DNA of 64,000 nucleotides from Combretum micranthum. Taxonomy: Eukaryota > Streptophyta > Magnoliopsida > Myrtales > Combretaceae. Location of the stretch: positions 154,260 to 218,259 of the forward strand of contig JAMXBD010002258.1 in assembly GCA_024138025.1 (NCBI GenBank), given 5' to 3'. Under the pieces are notes generated by a model. The model searched no databases. It had not been told where the DNA came from and worked only from the letters and a program-made list of their open reading frames with translations. Below, in pieces: positions 57,850-64,000 of the stretch. Each line of letters starts with the position of its first letter. The stretch's first letter is position 1. Both the position numbers and the translations under genes were made by a program.

Positions 57850-60800
57850 AAAAAAATCTCCTTTCTTCTTCACCAAGGTGTCCATACAACAACAATTACA
57901 AAGTGATTTCAATGGGAATTTATGATTTTTATGCGCTAAAAAGTCACCTAATCCTAATTCTGCTAAAAAGGACCAATTTTGGGAAACTACAAGCCATGAA
58001 ATTTAAGATTATGGGGTTAACTTATGCAAATTCTTTTTTTCTTAGAAGGACATCCATATAAGTGCAATAAAGTGATTTCGCTCGAATTTGCGAGATCTAG
58101 ATCTCAAAAAGTTAACAAATCCCAGATCTATTAAAAATGTCAATTTCAATGGACCATAGGCCAAGCATTTTGAAATTTTGTGGTCACCAATTGAAATCAC
58201 TTTTCTTTTTTGCAAGACATCCATACGAGTATAACAAAGATATTTTAGTAGGATTTTGATTGTGCCTGGTCCTGTAACATCACTCAATCCCAATTTTGCT
58301 AAAAATAGCCGATTTTAGTGGATTATAGACTATAGATTTTGAGTTTTCGGAGTGGCCCTATGAAAATCCCCTTTTTCTTCTTCATTGGACATTCACACAA
58401 GTGCAACAAAGTGATTTTGGTCAGATATAGTGAGTTATAGGCCCTAGAAAGTCACCATATCCCAGTTCTATTAGAATTTGCCAATTTTTGTAAACAATGA
58501 GCCATGGATTTTTAGCTTCTTGGTAGCTTGTCAAATTCTCTTCTCCTTCATAAGAAATCCATTCAAGTGAAACAAAGTGGTTTTGGTAGATATTTTGCAA
58601 ATCCCAGGGCTAAAAGCTCAATCAATCCTAATTATGCTGATAATGGTCGATTTTAGTAGACTATGCTTATGGATTTTAAGCTTCCATAGTCATCCTATGA
58701 AAATCCATTTTTGACTTCATGGGACATTCATATAACTATGAAAAAGTGATTTTAGTAGGAATTTATGAGATTTAAGACCCGAAAAGTCACCCAATCCTAC
58801 TTTTACTAAAAGTTGTTGATAACAGTGGACTATCGACCATGGAATTTGAGCTTCCAAGGTCACCTTTTGAAAATCTCTCTCTCACTTCAAAGGATATCGA
58901 TATAAGTGCAATAAAGTAATTTTTGTCGGTATTTACGAGCTTTAGATTCAAAAAAGTCAACCAATCCTAGTTCTACTAAAAATGTTGATTTCAATAGATG
59001 GTAGGCCATGGATTTTGAGCTATCAACGTTGCCTATTGAAAATCCTTTTCCTCTTCACAAGACATCTTTACAAGTACAACAAAGATATTTCAATAGGATT
59101 TTGCATGTTTTTAGCCTCGAAAAGTCACCCAATCCTAGTTTTGCTAGAAATAATTGATTTTGATAGACTATATGCCATAGATTTTGAGTTCTAGAGGTGG
59201 CGTTGTCAAAATCTTTCTTTTTCATAGAACATCTGTGCAAGTACAACAGAGTGATTTTGTTGGAAATTTCCTAATTCTAGGCCTCAAAAAGTCACCTAAT
59301 CATTTATTCTAATAATGGTTGACTTTAGTGAACTATATGTCATAGATTTTAAGCTTTCAACATCACATTGTAAAATCCCTCTTCTTCTTTATAGGACATA
59401 GTGTAAGAAAGTGATTCTGGTAGGATTTTGCGAGTTCTTGTCCCTAAAATGCCATCCAATTTTAAATCTACCAAAAACGGTCGATCTTGGTGGACTATAA
59501 GCCATGGATTTTGATCTTTTAGGGTCACTAAGTGAAAATTCCTTTTCTTCTTCGTGAACATCCTTATAACTACAATATGGTGAATTTGATCCAAACTTGC
59601 AAGCTCTAGGCCCCAAGCAGTCGCCTATTCCCAATTGTCATTAAAATAGCTAATTTCAATGGATTATACATAAGTCATGGATTTTTAGCTTCCTGTGTGG
59701 CCTTGTCAAAGTTTCCCTTTCTTCTTCGTAGGACATTTGTACAAGTGTAACAAAGTGATGCTAGGGAGATTTAGTTAGTTCTAGCCTCCAAAAAGTCAAT
59801 TAGTTTTAGTTTTGCTAAAATTGGCTAATTTTAGTAGATTATAGGCCATGGATCTTAAGCTTTCAAGGTCACCTTGTGCAAATCCTTTTCTTCTTCATAG
59901 GGAATAAGCGAAGATTTAATAAATTGATTTTGGAGAAAATTTGTGAATTCTAAGTTTCAAAATTCATTAAACTGCATGTCTACTAAAATTGGTCGACTGT
60001 AGTAGACTGTAGGCCATGAATTTTGAGCTTTTGAGTCATCATGTGAAAATCCTTTTTCTTCTTCAATGGACATCCTTACAAGTGAATCAAGGCATATATG
60101 GTTGGAATTTGCAAGTTTTAGGTCATGAAAAGTTACGTTATCCCAATTCTACTAAAAATGGCTAATTTTGGTAGACTATACTCATAGATTTTGAACTTCT
60201 AAGGTCTCTTATCAAAATCGCTTTTATTCTTCATTGGACATCTATAAAACTACAACAAAGTGATTTTTGGTGGAAATTTGTTAGTCTTAAGCCTTGAAAA
60301 GTCACCTGAACATAGCTTTATTAAAAATGGCTTATTTTGGTAAATTATAGGCCATGGAATTTTAACTTCTAGGGTCATCTTGTGAAAAATCCCCTTTTTT
60401 TTCAAAGGAAATCTATATAAGTATAACAATGTGATTTCGGTAAGAATTTAAGAACTTTAGACCCAAAATCGTCAAATAATTCTAATTATGCTAAAAATGG
60501 ACTATTTTAGTGGATTATAGACCATGGATTTTAAGCTTCTGAGATTACCCTTTGAAAATCCCTTTTCAAGTCACACAATATCCATACAAGGGCAACAAAG
60601 ATATTTTAGTAAGATTTTGCATGTGTCAAGCCTTAAAACATCACCCATTCCCAATTCTACTAAAAATGGCTTATTTTGATGGACTATAAACTATGGATTT
60701 TGACTTTTCGAAATAGCCTTGTCAAAATCCCTGTTCTTCTTCACAAGGCATTTGCACAACTGCAATACAAGTGATTTTGTGAGATTTTTGTGGATTACAA

Positions 60801-63720
60801 GCAATGGATTTTGAGCTTCGAGAGTCACTTTATAAAAGTCCCTTTTCTTTTTCTCTACATATTTGTACAAGTGCAACACATTGATTTTGGGGGGGATTTG
60901 TAACCTCTAGCCCTTGAAAAGTCATTTAATTCTAGTTTTGCAAAAAAGTTGATTTTGGTGAATTTATAGGGCATGAATTTGGAGTTTTCAAATTATCCCT
61001 ATCAAAATCCACTTTTTTCCTTCACAAGAAATTCATTAAAGTGCAACAAAATGATTTTGATAGGAATTTCTGAGTTCTAGGGCCCGAAAAGTCTCCTAAT
61101 CTCAGCTGTGCTAAAAACAATATATTTTGGTAGATTATAGGCCATGGATTTTGAGTTTTCGTGGTTACATAGTGAAAATCCTTTTCATTCTTACAATTGC
61201 AATAAGGTGATGTTGGTAGGATTCATTGAGTTCTAACCCCCAAAAAGTCACTTAATTCCAATTTTGCTAAAATAGGCAATTTCAATGGTCTATAATGCAT
61301 GGATTTTGAGCTTATGGGGTCAACATGTGAAAATCCCTTGCTTCTCATTAGGATATATGTACAAGTGCAACACAGTTACTTGGATGGGGATTTACAAGCT
61401 TTTGGCTCTAAAAAAGTCGCTTAATCACACCTCTTTTAATAATGGCTCATTTTGATGGACTATATACTATAGATTTTGAGCTTTTCTGGGGTGGCCTTGT
61501 TAAAATCCTCCTTCTTCTTTATAAGACATCCATACAAGTTCAATAAAATTATTTTGGTGGGATTTGTGAGTTCCAAGGCCCGATAGTCATTCAATCTTAC
61601 TTCTACTAAAAATAGCCATTGTAGTGGATGGAGAGCTTTTGGGGTCAACATTTGAAAATCCATTTTCTTTTTCACAAGAGATCCATACAAGTGCAAAAAG
61701 GTGATTTCAGTGGAAATTTGTGGGCTTTAGGTTTCCAAAAGTCACTTAATTTTACTTTTGCTGGAAATGGCCAATTTTGGTGCACTATAGGCCATAAATT
61801 TAAGCTTCGGGATGACCCTATGAAAATTCATTTTCTTCTTCACAAGACATTTGCACTAGTGTAAATAAAAAATTGATTTTAGTAGGAATTTATGAGCTCT
61901 ATGCCCCAAAAGGTCGCCCAATCCCATCTCTCTTAAAAATGGTCGATTTCAATATGCTATAAGCCTTGAATTTTAAGCTTCTAAGATGACCCTGTGAAAA
62001 TCTCATTTCTTCTTTAATTGCAAGTTTTAGGCCTTAAAAAGTCACTCAATCCCAACTTTACTAAAAATGGTTGATTTCAATAAATAATAGGACATGGATT
62101 TTGAGCTTTCAGGATCACCCTAAGAAAATCCCTTTTCTTCTTAACAGGACATCCATGCAGCTGCAACAAAGTGATTTTGGTAGAAATTTGCACGTTTTAT
62201 GCCCCAAAAACATCACTCAATCCCAATTTTTGCAAAAAAAAAAAAAAAAAAAAAGAGATGTTCGATTTTGGTTGACTATAATACAAGAATTTTGAGCTTC
62301 TAGGATCACCTAGTAAAAATCCCTTTTCCTCTTCACTAAGCATCCATACAAGTGCAATAATGTGATTTTAGGCTTATTTTAGTAAACTATAAACCATGAA
62401 TTTTAGGCTTCTAGTAGTACCCTATAAAAATCCCTCTTCTTTTTCATAAGACATCCATTCAATTTTAACATAGTGATTTTCAATGGGAATCTATAAGCTC
62501 TAGGCCTCAAAAAGTCACTTAATCTTAATTCTACTAAAAATGACAGTTTTCGATGGACTATAGGCTATGGAATATGAGCTTTTTGGGTGACCTTGTGAGA
62601 ATTTTTTTTTCTTCTTCAAAGGATATCAATATAAGTGCAACAAAGTAATTTTGGAGGGAAATTGTGAGTTTTGGCCCACAAAAAGTCACCCATGCCAATT
62701 TTACTAAAAATGACTGATTTCAGTGAACTATTGATCATGAATTTTGAGCTTTCAATATCCTTCTATGAAAGTCACTTTCCCTCTTCTCAGCACATCTATA
62801 CAACTGTAATAAAGTGATTTTGGTGAGAATTTGAGTATTCCAAGCTTCGAATTGTCACCTAATTTTGCTAAAAATGGTGATTCTCTAAAGGCCATAGATT
62901 TTGAGCTTCTAAGATTATCCTATTAAAATCTCTTTTATTCTACTTAAGTCATCTGAATAAGTGCAACATGGTGATTTTAGTTATTCTTATGGGAATTTGC
63001 AAACACTAGGACCTAAAAAGTTGCCCAATTGTAGTTATGTTAAAAATGACTAATTTTGATAGACTCTAAACTGTAGAATTAGAGCTTTCAGTGTTACCCT
63101 ATGAAAATCCATTTTTTTTTTCATAGGACAAACGTACAAGTGCATTAAAGTTATTTTGTTAAATCAATTATGCTAAAAATTTCCTTTTCTCACCAATTCT
63201 ACTAAAATTTTCACATTTTAGGTTTCAAAAAGTCCACAAATCCAATTTTTCCTAAAACTTATCGATTTTAATGGACTATGAACTTTTTTATTCAGAGATC
63301 ATTTGTACAAGTGTCATAAAGTGATTTTGGTGGAAAATTGAGCATATAAGGTCTCAAAAGGTCTATTAATGTGAAAATTACTTATTTTAATAGACTATGG
63401 GCCATGAGTTTTAAGCTTTTAGGATCACCTATTGAAAGTCTCCTTTTTCTTGAGACAACATTTGCAAAAGCACCATGAAGTGATTTTGTTTCAAAATTAT
63501 CCATTCTAGGTCTGAAAAAGTCCTATAATCCAAAATTTTCTTAAAAGTGGTCGATATCAGTGTGTTTAACCTTCCAAGGTCACCATTGAGAATCCTCTTT
63601 TCTTTGAGAGGGCACCTATACAACTTTTATGAAGTGATTTTGATATAAAATTGCACGTTTTAAGTCTAAAAAAAATCCACCAATCTTACTAAAAAAGGGC
63701 CATTTTCGTTAAAATAAAAG
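57850..63720 (+). repeat. Satellite array, about 34 units of about 170 bp
   Basis: Head-to-tail units share the order 'GGCCATGGATTTTGAGCTT', 'GGGTCACC', 'GTGAAAATCCC', 'TTCTTCTTCA', 'GGACATCCATACAAGTGCAA', 'CAAAGTGATTTTGG', 'GGCCCCAAAAAGTCACCCAA' and 'CTACTAAAAATGGC'. The 'CAAAGTGATTTT' anchor recurs at about 58066, 58236, 58407, 58575, 58912, 59080, 59247, 60258 and so on to about 63640, at 165-172-base spacing. One unit pair is shortened to about 111 (60757 to 60868). Units differ by perhaps 20-35% by eye and none is fresh. The short open frames here run through the repeat and are not genes. The length matches a nucleosome, as in many plant satellites. Confidence 0.85.
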
Positions 63721-64000
63721 ACTGATTTTGGCATACACAAATTTGTTAATGATCAAGTACACTCTCAAATCAATAAGCCAATTGTATTAATAGGAAACTT
63801 GAGACGTTAGCAACATGGATATATAAAGATGTTTACTAATTTATCCATATTAACTTGGCAAAAAAAAAAAAAAAAAATTATACATATTAGTAAGGAAAAT
63901 TTTATGATCTTAGTATTAATTTTAATAGGATTAATTTTATCATTAGTTAATAATTCACATTATACTCAATCATAATTAAATTATTAAAATAATTAAAAAT
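63721..64000. other. AT-rich DNA right of the satellite
   Basis: No repeat unit, gene or element end recognised. Poly-A run at about 63860-63877. Confidence 0.5.

Noticed and set aside
58042..63623. Many 60-80 codon open frames on both strands in the right end
   Set aside because: They follow the satellite period and occur on both strands, with different breaks in each unit.
57850..63720. A CRISPR-like array
   Set aside because: Units are contiguous diverged repeats of about 170 bp without short conserved repeats separated by unique spacers, and the context is a plant nuclear genome.
1..64000. tRNA, rRNA or other structural RNA genes
   Set aside because: I found no A-box/B-box pair or rRNA core sequence. 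The only tRNA-related word is the primer site at 42876-42887.

Overview
This is nuclear DNA from a flowering plant, most likely a eudicot. It is AT-rich, with almost no long open reading frames. It is packed with decayed LTR retrotransposons, solo LTRs, hAT and PIF/Harbinger elements and a satellite array. All calls come from reading the sequence; no search was run.

The backbone is a dispersed cluster of small potato type II (Pin2-like) proteinase inhibitor genes, all on the minus strand. Relics lie at about 0.97-1.39, 17.29-17.72, 30.67-30.89 and 36.81-37.01 kb. One copy, at 56.07-56.64 kb, can still be read as a two-exon, 82-residue gene. Flanking DNA of these copies aligns between them. 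The stretches 12.3-19.3 (continuing at 22.66-23.06), 24.0-26.8 and 28.9-32.6 kb are degraded tandem copies of the same locus, with their own small transposons inside.

Mobile DNA from left to right: an Athila-type Ty3/gypsy element on the minus strand (1.85-11.43 kb: 3' LTR, 3' spacer, env-like ORF, pol relic; gag and 5' LTR missing), carrying a Tourist-like MITE; a solo LTR (20.01-22.66 kb, TSD GTATT); an Ogre/Tat-like LTR fragment (23.06-24.03 kb); a PIF-type MITE (27.34-27.75 kb); a short chromovirus-like element (37.69-43.26 kb) with two LTRs, a tRNA-iMet primer site and a large internal deletion, itself holding a 2.2-kb solo LTR (40.44-42.62 kb, TSD GATTA); a second solo LTR of the 20-kb family in opposite orientation (43.60-46.38 kb, TSD GAAGG); a full-length but dead hAT transposon (49.33-53.80 kb); and small hAT-like insertions at 36.39-36.81 and about 57.44-57.73 kb.

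The right end (57.85-63.72 kb) is a diverged satellite array of roughly 34 head-to-tail units of about 170 bp. The least expected structure is a GC-rich module built on GCCGGC and CGGCGGC palindromes in this AT-rich DNA. It occurs in two unrelated LTR families and again inside the Athila element. In the Athila LTR and inside the Athila element it sits directly upstream of a TATA box; the internal copy lies before a leader that appears to be spliced onto the env-like ORF.
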